Of a DNA stretch of 64,000 bases, positions 38,480-46,432 are shown in pieces. Each line of letters begins with the position of its first letter. Position 1 is the stretch's first letter. Source of the DNA: Acidobacteriota bacterium (GTDB lineage: Bacteria; Acidobacteriota; Blastocatellia; UBA7656); NCBI GenBank assembly GCA_040754075.1, contig JBFMDH010000001.1:428903-492902 (forward strand), in the 5' to 3' direction. The notes under the pieces were generated by a model. That model was not told the DNA's origin and made no database searches. It saw only the letters and a list, made by a program, of their open reading frames with translations. The translations under genes were made by a program, and so were the position numbers.

Positions 38480-38557
38480 CGTTGCTCATCCTTAATTCGT
38501 GCTGCTTAATTTTTGAATTTGTATAACCAGACCACAGTCTATCAAATGGCGCTGAGG

Positions 38558-39100
38558 TTAAGCGGCAATAGAAGACAGAAAACTGTTGAGACTGGTGACC
38601 AACGGATGTCGCCTTAACGCTTTGATTGCCTGCTCATCAAGGTCTTTGACGAGTTGTAAGCGCTTACCGCCGGTTTGGTTGGATTCTTCTAACGCATCAG
38701 CTAAAAATTTTCTTGGGTGAAGTTTTGCCAGTCGCAATTCCATTTTTGAAAAATGTTTTTTAGTCAACTTCTCTATGATTGATGGCGTTTCAACAAGTAA
38801 TGCCTCCATTTCAGGCTCAACCAAAAAAACTTCAAATTTGGTATCGGATGCCGCTTGTCGTAACAACTCTTCTAAAAAATCTTTCTGTTCTTGAATGTTC
38901 TTTTCATTGGTTGTATCCGCGTCCAGAACCAACGCTACCGGAATTTGCCGATTGGCAAGTAAAGTGCGCGCCAAAGATTGCGCCGAGTAGCGACCGGAAC
39001 CTACAACAAATTCAATATCACGGGTTTTATTTTTAGGCAGAAGTTTCTTTAAAAGTTCCGCATCAAATGACCCTTCAGTAATGATGTAGGCTTTTTTCAT
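38558..39100 (-). CDS. TOPRIM-like protein partnered with a PD-(D/E)XK nuclease
   Basis: A 180-aa protein of unknown family. The start KKAYIITEGSFDAELLKKLL places Glu9 like the TOPRIM glutamate, and ALVLDADT gives Asp60-x-Asp62, the second TOPRIM motif; the arrangement resembles OLD-type and related nuclease domains. The rest is helical (KFEVFLVEPEMEALLVETPS). Its ATG overlaps the stop of the upstream nuclease gene by 4 nt, so they form a tight two-gene unit. It may act as a nuclease, a regulator or an antitoxin. TOPRIM assignment is from motif spacing only. Confidence 0.6.
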   Translation of the reverse strand: MKKAYIITEGSFDAELLKKLLPKNKTRDIEFVVGSGRYSAQSLARTLLANRQIPVALVLDADTTNEKNIQEQKDFLEELLRQAASDTKFEVFLVEPEMEALLVETPSIIEKLTKKHFSKMELRLAKLHPRKFLADALEESNQTGGKRLQLVKDLDEQAIKALRRHPLVTSLNSFLSSIAA

Positions 39101-39645
39101 GGTATGTCCTCAACGGTGATATTATAATCACGCAATCCCTTCTCAATGCAATTGCGATACTTGGAAATCAAGGCGCGACAGATGAAATGTTTTCTTAAAC
39201 AATAGTCAATCTCTTCGCCTGTCCATAACAAAATGGTCTGTGGCGCAGTAAACATTGCCAGTGTGACTGCCGGAGCGGTGAATCCTTCACGACTGAAAAC
39301 ACAACCAATAACTTGACCGGGTCTGCGCAATAATTGATTCCTCAATTTAGCAATCGGTTCAATATTAATGCTGGTGTTTTGATCCTTACATTCAATCAAA
39401 CAAGCGATACCGTCATAGTAAACGACGCCATCTATTTGCTCCAATTCGTCGCCATCAAGACGTACACTATATGGGTAACGGACATCTGCCTTATCCAGTT
39501 GAAATGCTCGAATCACTAAATATTCAAAGGCTTTTCCAGCTTTCCATCCCGGCGTTTTCCCTTCTTTAACGGCTTCCCATAATCCGAGCAACGCTTCCCA
39601 GCCATACTTCATTATTTTCTTTTCATAAGTTTTTTCCTGAAGCAT
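39097..39645 (-). CDS. PD-(D/E)XK restriction-endonuclease-like protein
   Basis: A 182-aa protein with the signature of a Mrr/type IV-like nuclease fold: Glu41 in KAFEYLVIRAF, Asp72 in QIDGVVYYDG and Glu85-x-Lys87 in LIECKDQ. The pattern D...E-x-K is complete, so it is probably catalytic. It is the first gene of a pair with the TOPRIM-like gene (4-nt overlap). M1 (39645) and M12 (39612) are both possible starts; neither has a strong ribosome binding site. The pair has no methylase or ATPase next to it, which sets it apart from ordinary restriction systems. Confidence 0.7.
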   Translation of the reverse strand: MLQEKTYEKKIMKYGWEALLGLWEAVKEGKTPGWKAGKAFEYLVIRAFQLDKADVRYPYSVRLDGDELEQIDGVVYYDGIACLIECKDQNTSINIEPIAKLRNQLLRRPGQVIGCVFSREGFTAPAVTLAMFTAPQTILLWTGEEIDYCLRKHFICRALISKYRNCIEKGLRDYNITVEDIP

Positions 39646-39718
39646 ATTTTGGTTGCCTAGCTTTTTTACAGATCAACAAGAATCCGGTAATTCTTGCTGC
39701 GTGTGCGGCGTCAAGCTT

Positions 39719-41038
39719 CTATCGCTTATTACCCATCAAAGCCAACAAGCCATCAACGAGTGTGCCACGCCAGTTGACATATTCATGTCCGCCGTTGAAT
39801 TCGGCGTAATGCACGAAATAACCTTTGGATTTAAGAATCTCGCGCAGGTGGCGGTTGGCAATAACCATGCTCGGACCTTTGCCCGGTGTCGGGTCGCTTT
39901 CCATCAGTCCTACATCCATATAAAACCGCACAGAGAGTTTCGGGCTTGCGGCAAATTGTTTGGTCAACCATTCGTGTTCTTCATCTTCTCTGCCTTCCGG
40001 TCGCCACCAATATGAACCCGATTGCGACAGCACATTGCCGAAAACTTCCGGGTGACGAAAAGCCGCATAAGCCGAAGCCAAGCCGCCATAGCTTGACCCT
40101 GCAACCACGGTTTGCTGAGCGTCTTTGCTGACATTGTATTTTTCCCTCAGCATCGGCACCAACTCTTTCGCCAGGAAATCGGCGAACTGCGGGTTGCATG
40201 GGAGTTCAACGCCGCGCGCCGCTTGCGATACATTATCAACGGTGACGGCTACCATCGGCGGAATTAAATTTTTGGCGATGAGGTTATCGAGAATATGTTG
40301 CGTCGGCACCAGCGACAGATAGGTGAAGCCGTCGAAGACCACCAGCAACCCGTAAGGTTTGCCGTTCGTTTGATAATCGGGCGGCGTATAAACCCAGATG
40401 TTACGTTCATTGTTTAAAATCGCGCTTTTAATGCGTTGTTTTTCAACCGTGCCTTTTTTGATATTCGCTTGTTCGAGGTGATAGGTTTGTGCCGGAGCAT
40501 CAGGCATTTCGACAAGCGAAGGCGTGAAGCCCGGAAATTTTTTCGGATTGAGCGGGTCGGCTTTAAACGTCGAAATCCGTTGCATCATCGCTTTGAAATC
40601 GTTCAACGGCAATTTATCGAATGATACCAACGAATCGTTAATCGAAAAGGCATAAGTGAATCGCGCATCTTTACGAACCCGAAAGGTTTTGTACCAGACA
40701 TCGGAATTGGCGAGATTTGCCATCCGGCATTTTTCAACGTCGGTGCCTGCTATGCCGCCGAATATCAACACATTTTTGACATCATCTTTGCCGCGATACA
40801 CGAAAGTCACCAGCGCGAATTTGTCGTCAACGGCAATCGGTTCAATGAGCGGCGCGGTATTTGTCGTCATCCCTTGCCAGAAGTTTTCAAGCGCCGCGCG
40901 ATTGCCCGCCGCCAGTTCTTTCTGCAATGCGGCAAGGCGCGGACTGAGGATTTCATCTTGCATCGCGCGGACAGCAGCGGTGCAGGCGAGCAGGCAAAGC
41001 GCGGTTGCAATCAGCAGCGAAAGTTTTTTACTTGGCAT
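39719..41038 (-). CDS. Secreted alpha/beta-hydrolase esterase, enterochelin-esterase-like
   Basis: A 439-aa esterase of the Fes/putative esterase family. I start at ATG 41038 rather than TTG 41044. A signal peptide (KKLSLLIATALCLLACTAAV) leads to a beta-sandwich domain of about 150 residues (DKFALVTFVYRGKDDV, VWYKTFRVRKDARFTYAF) and then the hydrolase with LLVVFDGFTYL and nucleophile elbow GSSYGG. The late His is in FNGGHEYVNWR. It may hydrolyse siderophores or carbohydrate esters. It stands alone on the minus strand. Confidence 0.85.
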   Translation of the reverse strand: MPSKKLSLLIATALCLLACTAAVRAMQDEILSPRLAALQKELAAGNRAALENFWQGMTTNTAPLIEPIAVDDKFALVTFVYRGKDDVKNVLIFGGIAGTDVEKCRMANLANSDVWYKTFRVRKDARFTYAFSINDSLVSFDKLPLNDFKAMMQRISTFKADPLNPKKFPGFTPSLVEMPDAPAQTYHLEQANIKKGTVEKQRIKSAILNNERNIWVYTPPDYQTNGKPYGLLVVFDGFTYLSLVPTQHILDNLIAKNLIPPMVAVTVDNVSQAARGVELPCNPQFADFLAKELVPMLREKYNVSKDAQQTVVAGSSYGGLASAYAAFRHPEVFGNVLSQSGSYWWRPEGREDEEHEWLTKQFAASPKLSVRFYMDVGLMESDPTPGKGPSMVIANRHLREILKSKGYFVHYAEFNGGHEYVNWRGTLVDGLLALMGNKR

Positions 41039-41131
41039 AACCAATCCTTTAATTTTTTTGTTTTACGATGGAATCGACGCAAAGTTTTATGGTCAGGAAG
41101 TTTTAATAATCAGGTTGTTGCTCGGCGTTGT

Positions 41132-41977
41132 TTACCAGCGCAGTTTTTCAGGTAAAAATTCAGCCACCAACGCTTCATAGTATGGGCGCAGGGCGTCGAT
41201 ATCCGGGCGCTGCTCGCCCTTGGAATACAGGTCATAGGGACTGAAGGCACGCACCCAGTCAAACATGTGCTTGTCCTGTCCATTCATCAAATGCGCATAT
41301 TCGTGTTGTTGGTGGATGACATAACAGGAATGATAGCGAATCATGTATAAGCTCTCTTCGGGCAGATAAGCTTTCATCACCTGATAAAGATATTCATCGT
41401 GTCCCCATGAAAAATGCACATTATCCAGACCGCAGCCTTCTGCGTAGATACCGGTTCGGGTTTGATAGAGCGGATTTTGACTGTCGGGATTGGCAGCAAA
41501 AAGTTCCGGGTAAACAATTTTTTGCGAATAAGCACAACCAACCGGAAAGGTATCGCCGACCACTGCCCATTGCGGTTCGCCGAAAAACGACAAGATTTTG
41601 CCGAGGTCGTGAATCAACCCGGTGAGGATGAACCAACGCGGATGCCCGTCACGGCGTATGGCTTCGGCGGTCTGGAGGTTGTGTTCGATTTGCGGCACGT
41701 CGGTGTCCGGGTCGCTGTCGTCAACCAAAGTGCTCAACTGTTCGATGGCTTGCCAAACGCCCATCTCGATTTTCGTTTTTGTGCGATAGGCTGCTTTTTT
41801 GTGGAGTACGAATTCGACAGTTTGATTGGCGTGGTTCATCTGGTAAAGCTCTTTTACCGTGCTGCGCGTTTTGGTCTGATAGTCACGAAAAGACTGAGCA
41901 AACTTATTCCCCCTGCCAGCCCCGAATAACTTTTCAGATGATGGTGTTGAATTCATCGTTGAATCAATTTCACCCAT
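41132..41977 (-). CDS. Myo-inositol oxygenase
   Basis: Di-iron enzyme that cleaves myo-inositol with O2 to D-glucuronate; 281 aa, close to the animal and plant enzyme (about 285 aa). All six known iron ligands can be matched by motif: His99 in [13 protein letters not shown], His123-Asp124 in GLIHDLGK, His193 in WGHDEYLY, His216 in MIRYHSCY and Asp249 in SPYDLYSK. The substrate-site segment [12 protein letters not shown] is also kept. The enzyme is best known from eukaryotes and is less common in bacteria. No inositol or glucuronate catabolic genes flank it. Confidence 0.93.
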   Translation of the reverse strand: MGEIDSTMNSTPSSEKLFGAGRGNKFAQSFRDYQTKTRSTVKELYQMNHANQTVEFVLHKKAAYRTKTKIEMGVWQAIEQLSTLVDDSDPDTDVPQIEHNLQTAEAIRRDGHPRWFILTGLIHDLGKILSFFGEPQWAVVGDTFPVGCAYSQKIVYPELFAANPDSQNPLYQTRTGIYAEGCGLDNVHFSWGHDEYLYQVMKAYLPEESLYMIRYHSCYVIHQQHEYAHLMNGQDKHMFDWVRAFSPYDLYSKGEQRPDIDALRPYYEALVAEFLPEKLRW

Positions 41978-42340
41978 AACAGGAACCCGTATAAACGTAT
42001 TGATACTTTAAATGCGTATTGTGAGGATGCAGCCCCGGTCATCAGGGCAACCGATGACCAAAACCTCGATATGAATTATAGGGTGCTGTGAAACGCCCGG
42101 ATTATAGCACGACAAGTCAGGCAATTCTACGCGCTCATCTTCTAGCGGGAGTGAGCGCCATAAATTAAGAAAAATTTTTGTGGATTTTGCGTGAGGGCAC
42201 ATTTTCCACAAAGATTATAGGAATACTCAAACTCATCACGCTTCAAGATGAGCATCTGATTAAGCGAGGCTTTTGGTTATCGCTCAACGCGATTCCTTAT
42301 CAGTGAAAACAATCGTAATCGCTTTAGCCGATTTCCTGAC
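41978..42340. other. Intergenic spacer with one hairpin
   Basis: About 360 bases between the inositol oxygenase start and the end of the dipeptidase fusion. A 7-bp hairpin, GGTCATC with GATGACC (42037-42059), is the only structure seen. It probably holds the inositol oxygenase promoter. Confidence 0.4.
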
Positions 42341-44770
42341 TCATTTGATTTTCTCGAACGGCACATTGCCGATGCGATAGGATTTCCAGTCTTGATAATC
42401 GAAATGCCACCACTCAGCTTCGTAAACCGTAAAGCCTTCGGCTTCCATCGCGTTGCGCAATAAACGACGAAGCCAGCGTTGCAAAGCTGTGCCGCCCGGA
42501 TAATCCGGGTAAGCGCGGTCTGTGGTTTCATCATAAGTGCTGACCATCTCAACGGCTTTGCCGGTCTTTAAATCATAAAGCGTCAAATCCACCGCGCAGC
42601 CGCGATTGTGACGTGAACCATTGGCAGGATTGGCGACAAAGATATGCTTGTCTTCGGGCGTGGCATCCCAGAAAACTTTGGTCACATACCAGGGGCGATA
42701 GCCATCGTGAATCAGCAATCCGTAACCGTACACTTGCAATTTTTGACTGGCTCTGACGAGCGCTTCAGCAGCCGGGCGTTGCAGAAAAGCCCGTTCCTGT
42801 TGATAGAACACCGAACTCAAAAAATTGTTGGTGGTGGCGTAACGAACTTCGAGTTTGATGGTCGGGTCGAGTTTCGTCAGTTCCGTCAGTTCCGGCTCGC
42901 GGAAATTGCCGGTCTCTTTTGGTGGTTGTTGGTTGATGGCTTCTTTGAGAAGCTCTGCCACCGGGCGCACCGGTTTGATTTTCAGTTGTGAAGCGCCCGC
43001 GCCGGGTTCAATGTTGCGCCGTTTGAACACTATGCCTGCGGCGGTAACTTGCGTAGCGCGACCTCTGGCATCACGTTTGAAAATCAATTTTTCGCCATCG
43101 TATAAACCGTGATTCGGGAATTTGAAAACCTCGGACGAGACCTCTTCGAGCGGGTCAAATTCGTACCATTCAATCAAACACCAGAGTTTCTTGTCTTTTT
43201 CAAAGAGGTAAAGGATGTCGTGATCCCAACCATATTCGCCGATTAATCCTTTGAAAGGTTCCGGCGCAGGTAACGGTCTTTCAATCGGGACACGCGAATA
43301 AGTTTCATTATTGACGACTAGTTTATCGTTATGCACTGTGAGTTTTTGCCCGAAACCTAACCGGTCGTCAACGATGAGTTCTACCCCAACCGTTGGCGAA
43401 GAGGCTCTTTCACCTTCTTTGAGCCTGACGCCTGCCACCCTCAGTTGCAGCGGTTCGCCACCTTCGCTACTCCATAGAGCCAACTTACCTGCACTCTCCA
43501 CTAACTCAAGATGCTTATTAGCCGCCATATATCGACCGGCTAATTCTTTGGCGATTGCGACATTGAGTGGCGATGTTTTTTCCGGTGCTTGTATGAGTTT
43601 ACCTTCACGCGCCGCGAGCATCATGCGCAATGCGTAATTGGCGATGCGATTGGTCACGGCATTCACCGAATCTTTCGTTGCCACTACGACCACGCCGAGT
43701 TTGTCGTCCGGTAAAGCATTGAGCGTTGTCGCAAATCCGTAAATCGCGCCGCCATGCCCGACGCGACGATGCCCATCCAAAGTGCCTAAGCCGAAGCCAA
43801 TTCCATAAGGCGTTTTGTTGCCTTGCGCGTCGGTTTGCGGCGTCCACATCTGCTCAAGGGTTTCGCGTTTAAGTATTCGACCATTCTTGCCTTCGCCGCC
43901 GGCAAACAAGGCGCTCATAAAATGCGACAAATCCGCAAGCGTAGTGTACATACAACCGGCGGGCGCAATCCCCAACTCAAAAGTCGGCGCATCAAACACC
44001 CGTCCATCAAGCGTCCACATCTGCGCTTTCGCCAGATGTTTTTTGATTTCCGGCGTCGGCTCGAAATTGCTGTCGCGCATTGCGAGCACATCAAGGACGC
44101 TACGTTTCAAATACTTCGCAAACGGCATTTTCTGCGTGCGCTCTAAAACATAGCCAACGGTGGCAATCGCCGCATTGGAATATTTGGTGCGGGTTTCCGG
44201 TTCATAAACCAATGTTGTGTTGTTTAAACTCGCGATGGTTCGCGCCAGGGTCGGCGGCTGCGGGTCGAAGTAACTGCCAATCGGAGTTTCGCGCACCAGT
44301 CCCGAACGATGCGACATCAATTGTCTGAGGGTTATCGCTTTTTTATACGGATTGCGCGGGCGAAATTCGGGAATGTATTTTGTCACCGGCGCGTCTAAAT
44401 CGAGTTTGCCTTGTTCGACGAGTTGCATTACCGCGATGTCGGTAAAAAGTTTCGACACCGAGCCGACGCGATAGATGGTCTGCTCAGTTGGCGCGAGTTT
44501 CGCTTTTGGGTCGGCATATCCGAAACCTTTTTGCCAGACGATGTTTTGATTATCGACGAGGGCAATCGAAATCGCCGGTAATTCTTTTTCAAGCAATTGC
44601 TCATTGATAAATTCCGAAAGTTTCTCTATGACTTCCGAGTAATCGGTTCCGGCAATCGCTTGAGGGATGACGACGGGTTGATTTGAATTTTCATTTGCAG
44701 AAACCAGTGGCAAATAACTTTGCAATAAACAAGCCAGCGATAAGAGCAACGCGAGCGACAATCTTTTCAT
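42341..44770 (-). CDS. Class C beta-lactamase-like serine hydrolase fused to a VanX-type D-Ala-D-Ala dipeptidase
   Basis: An 809-aa secreted fusion. After a signal peptide (to about 25) comes a beta-lactamase/DD-peptidase domain (about 40-390) with the nucleophile motif S104-V-S-K107, the second motif YSN, and HGG in RVGHGGAIYGF. A linker domain of about 200 residues (beta-rich, GEYGWDHDILYLFE) follows. The last 190 residues (about 620-809) are a metallo-dipeptidase of the VanX/DdpX (M15D) type: GSRHNRGCAVDLTLYD and EAEWWHFDY carry the zinc-binding His-Asp and Glu-His. It may process D-Ala-D-Ala from peptidoglycan or a related dipeptide. Followed by another serine hydrolase gene on the same strand. 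Confidence 0.9.
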   Translation of the reverse strand: MKRLSLALLLSLACLLQSYLPLVSANENSNQPVVIPQAIAGTDYSEVIEKLSEFINEQLLEKELPAISIALVDNQNIVWQKGFGYADPKAKLAPTEQTIYRVGSVSKLFTDIAVMQLVEQGKLDLDAPVTKYIPEFRPRNPYKKAITLRQLMSHRSGLVRETPIGSYFDPQPPTLARTIASLNNTTLVYEPETRTKYSNAAIATVGYVLERTQKMPFAKYLKRSVLDVLAMRDSNFEPTPEIKKHLAKAQMWTLDGRVFDAPTFELGIAPAGCMYTTLADLSHFMSALFAGGEGKNGRILKRETLEQMWTPQTDAQGNKTPYGIGFGLGTLDGHRRVGHGGAIYGFATTLNALPDDKLGVVVVATKDSVNAVTNRIANYALRMMLAAREGKLIQAPEKTSPLNVAIAKELAGRYMAANKHLELVESAGKLALWSSEGGEPLQLRVAGVRLKEGERASSPTVGVELIVDDRLGFGQKLTVHNDKLVVNNETYSRVPIERPLPAPEPFKGLIGEYGWDHDILYLFEKDKKLWCLIEWYEFDPLEEVSSEVFKFPNHGLYDGEKLIFKRDARGRATQVTAAGIVFKRRNIEPGAGASQLKIKPVRPVAELLKEAINQQPPKETGNFREPELTELTKLDPTIKLEVRYATTNNFLSSVFYQQERAFLQRPAAEALVRASQKLQVYGYGLLIHDGYRPWYVTKVFWDATPEDKHIFVANPANGSRHNRGCAVDLTLYDLKTGKAVEMVSTYDETTDRAYPDYPGGTALQRWLRRLLRNAMEAEGFTVYEAEWWHFDYQDWKSYRIGNVPFEKIK

Positions 44771-44889
44771 GCGAATTCTCCGAATGGTGGATTTGACAGT
44801 TGAAGCGAAAAGAATACTACTCGCTCAGATTGTTTATGCAAATGGTAAGGCACATGACTTTCGTTAAATCAACTTTCGGTTTGCGCGGT

Positions 44890-46281
44890 TTATTTGATTT
44901 TCTTTGCAGGAATATTCTGCCCGCCCTGATGCAACACCATTTGCGTCACTTCACCATTCTCATTTTTGACGAAAGTAATCTGCGCATCGACGACTTTGTA
45001 AAAGAATAGGTTTTCCTTTTCGGCATAGATTTGAAAGCGCGGTTGGTCTGTGGCTTGAGCAAATAACTGGTCGCCTTCCTGTGTGACGGTGATTTTGAAA
45101 TGGGGCGCGAGTTGATATTCGCCGACATAGGTGGCAAGCACTTTCGGGTCAACTTTGATTTCCGGGCGTTGGTTCGGTTGCGCGAATTTCTGCAAAGGGA
45201 ACTGGCTTTCGAGAATATGCAGTCCGATGTCATCCTGTCCGAGTCCCGAATTGGAAAGCACCACGACACCCGCGCGTTTTTTATTATCAAAACCGGTGAA
45301 GGTGCGATAGCCGCCGGTGCCGCCATTGTGCCAGATGATTTCGCCGCCAAAACGTTTGTTGATGTGCCAGCCAAGCGCGATGTCCATATCCGCCGAATCG
45401 GTTTTGCGCTGCATCTGATGGCTCATCTGCAAAACCGGATAGAGTTTGGTTTTCGTAAGCCCCACGTTTGCCGCTACAAATTTCAACATATCGTTTACCG
45501 TCGAACGCAAAGCTCCTGCGCCTGCCAGTACATCGATGTCCCAGTTCGGCGTCGGTTGCAAACCCGATGTGTGACCGGTTGCCAGTCGGGTTTTCTGTTC
45601 ATCAGAAAGCGTGATGCGCGTGTCATTCATCTTGAGCGGTTTGCAGATGCGTTCAATCACTAAGGTTTCATAATCTTTTTTGGCTTTCAAACTGATGAGG
45701 TGACCGAGAAGCCCCATGCCGACATTCGAGTATTCATATTTGCTGCCGATGTCGAGCAGCAGTGTATAGCTTGAGAGAAATTCATAAAGCTGGGTGGCGG
45801 TGTAATCCGCAAAAGGATTTTTCGCATCTTGGGGTTTAAAATTGGTCGGCATGCGCGGCAAGCCCGAAGTATGCGTAGCGAGATCAAGCAAAGTGATTTC
45901 CTTGCCGTTGCGGGTTGGCGCTTTCACACCTGCGGGCAGGTATTTCGCAATCGGGTCATCGAGTTTCATGTCGCCGCGTTTGACCATATCGGCAAGCAGG
46001 ATGCAGGTGAAGACTTTAGTAATCGAGCCGATTTCAAAAATCGAATTGCTATCGACTTCGCGGGCTTCATTGACCTGCATTTTGCCGTAGTTGATGAGCT
46101 TGATGCCCTTGTCGTTGATGATGCCGACGGCAACCCCGACGCCTTTTTTATCGGTAGTGATGCGTTGTTCAAGAATTTTTTTAACTTCGGCTTCATCCTG
46201 AATGGATTGCGCGAAAGTGAAAGGTGGTAAGAGAGCCAAAAGCGCGTATGCAATAAAGCGGCGTTGAATCAATTTTTTCAT
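44890..46281 (-). CDS. Class C beta-lactamase-like serine hydrolase
   Basis: A 463-aa penicillin-binding-protein-type serine hydrolase with a signal peptide (cleavage near FAQS). Catalytic motifs are S86-I-T-K89, YSN in EYSNVGMGLL and HNGG in WHNGGTGGYRTF. The extra C-terminal domain of about 110 residues (beta-rich, YVGEYQLAPHFKITV) is typical of the AmpH/EstB-like group and often binds non-antibiotic substrates. It is upstream in transcription order of the fusion gene, separated by about 120 nt. Function (esterase, peptidase or lactamase) is not predictable. Confidence 0.9.
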   Translation of the reverse strand: MKKLIQRRFIAYALLALLPPFTFAQSIQDEAEVKKILEQRITTDKKGVGVAVGIINDKGIKLINYGKMQVNEAREVDSNSIFEIGSITKVFTCILLADMVKRGDMKLDDPIAKYLPAGVKAPTRNGKEITLLDLATHTSGLPRMPTNFKPQDAKNPFADYTATQLYEFLSSYTLLLDIGSKYEYSNVGMGLLGHLISLKAKKDYETLVIERICKPLKMNDTRITLSDEQKTRLATGHTSGLQPTPNWDIDVLAGAGALRSTVNDMLKFVAANVGLTKTKLYPVLQMSHQMQRKTDSADMDIALGWHINKRFGGEIIWHNGGTGGYRTFTGFDNKKRAGVVVLSNSGLGQDDIGLHILESQFPLQKFAQPNQRPEIKVDPKVLATYVGEYQLAPHFKITVTQEGDQLFAQATDQPRFQIYAEKENLFFYKVVDAQITFVKNENGEVTQMVLHQGGQNIPAKKIK

Positions 46282-46432
46282 AGAGATCGCCTCCCGATAG
46301 TGTTGGGTTAATGCGCAGTTAAAATATCACCGCGCTGTAATGCAGACAAGAAAGTGCGAGTGACGGTAGGTTTATGGATGCGTAGATAAACCTTGTTGGG
46401 GTTGCGAATCGCGCATATCTTAAAACCGAATC

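Noticed and set aside
38216-38495. Plus-strand ORFs near the start of the carboxylase gene
   Set aside because: Antisense shadows of a conserved acyl-CoA carboxylase; they have no independent support.
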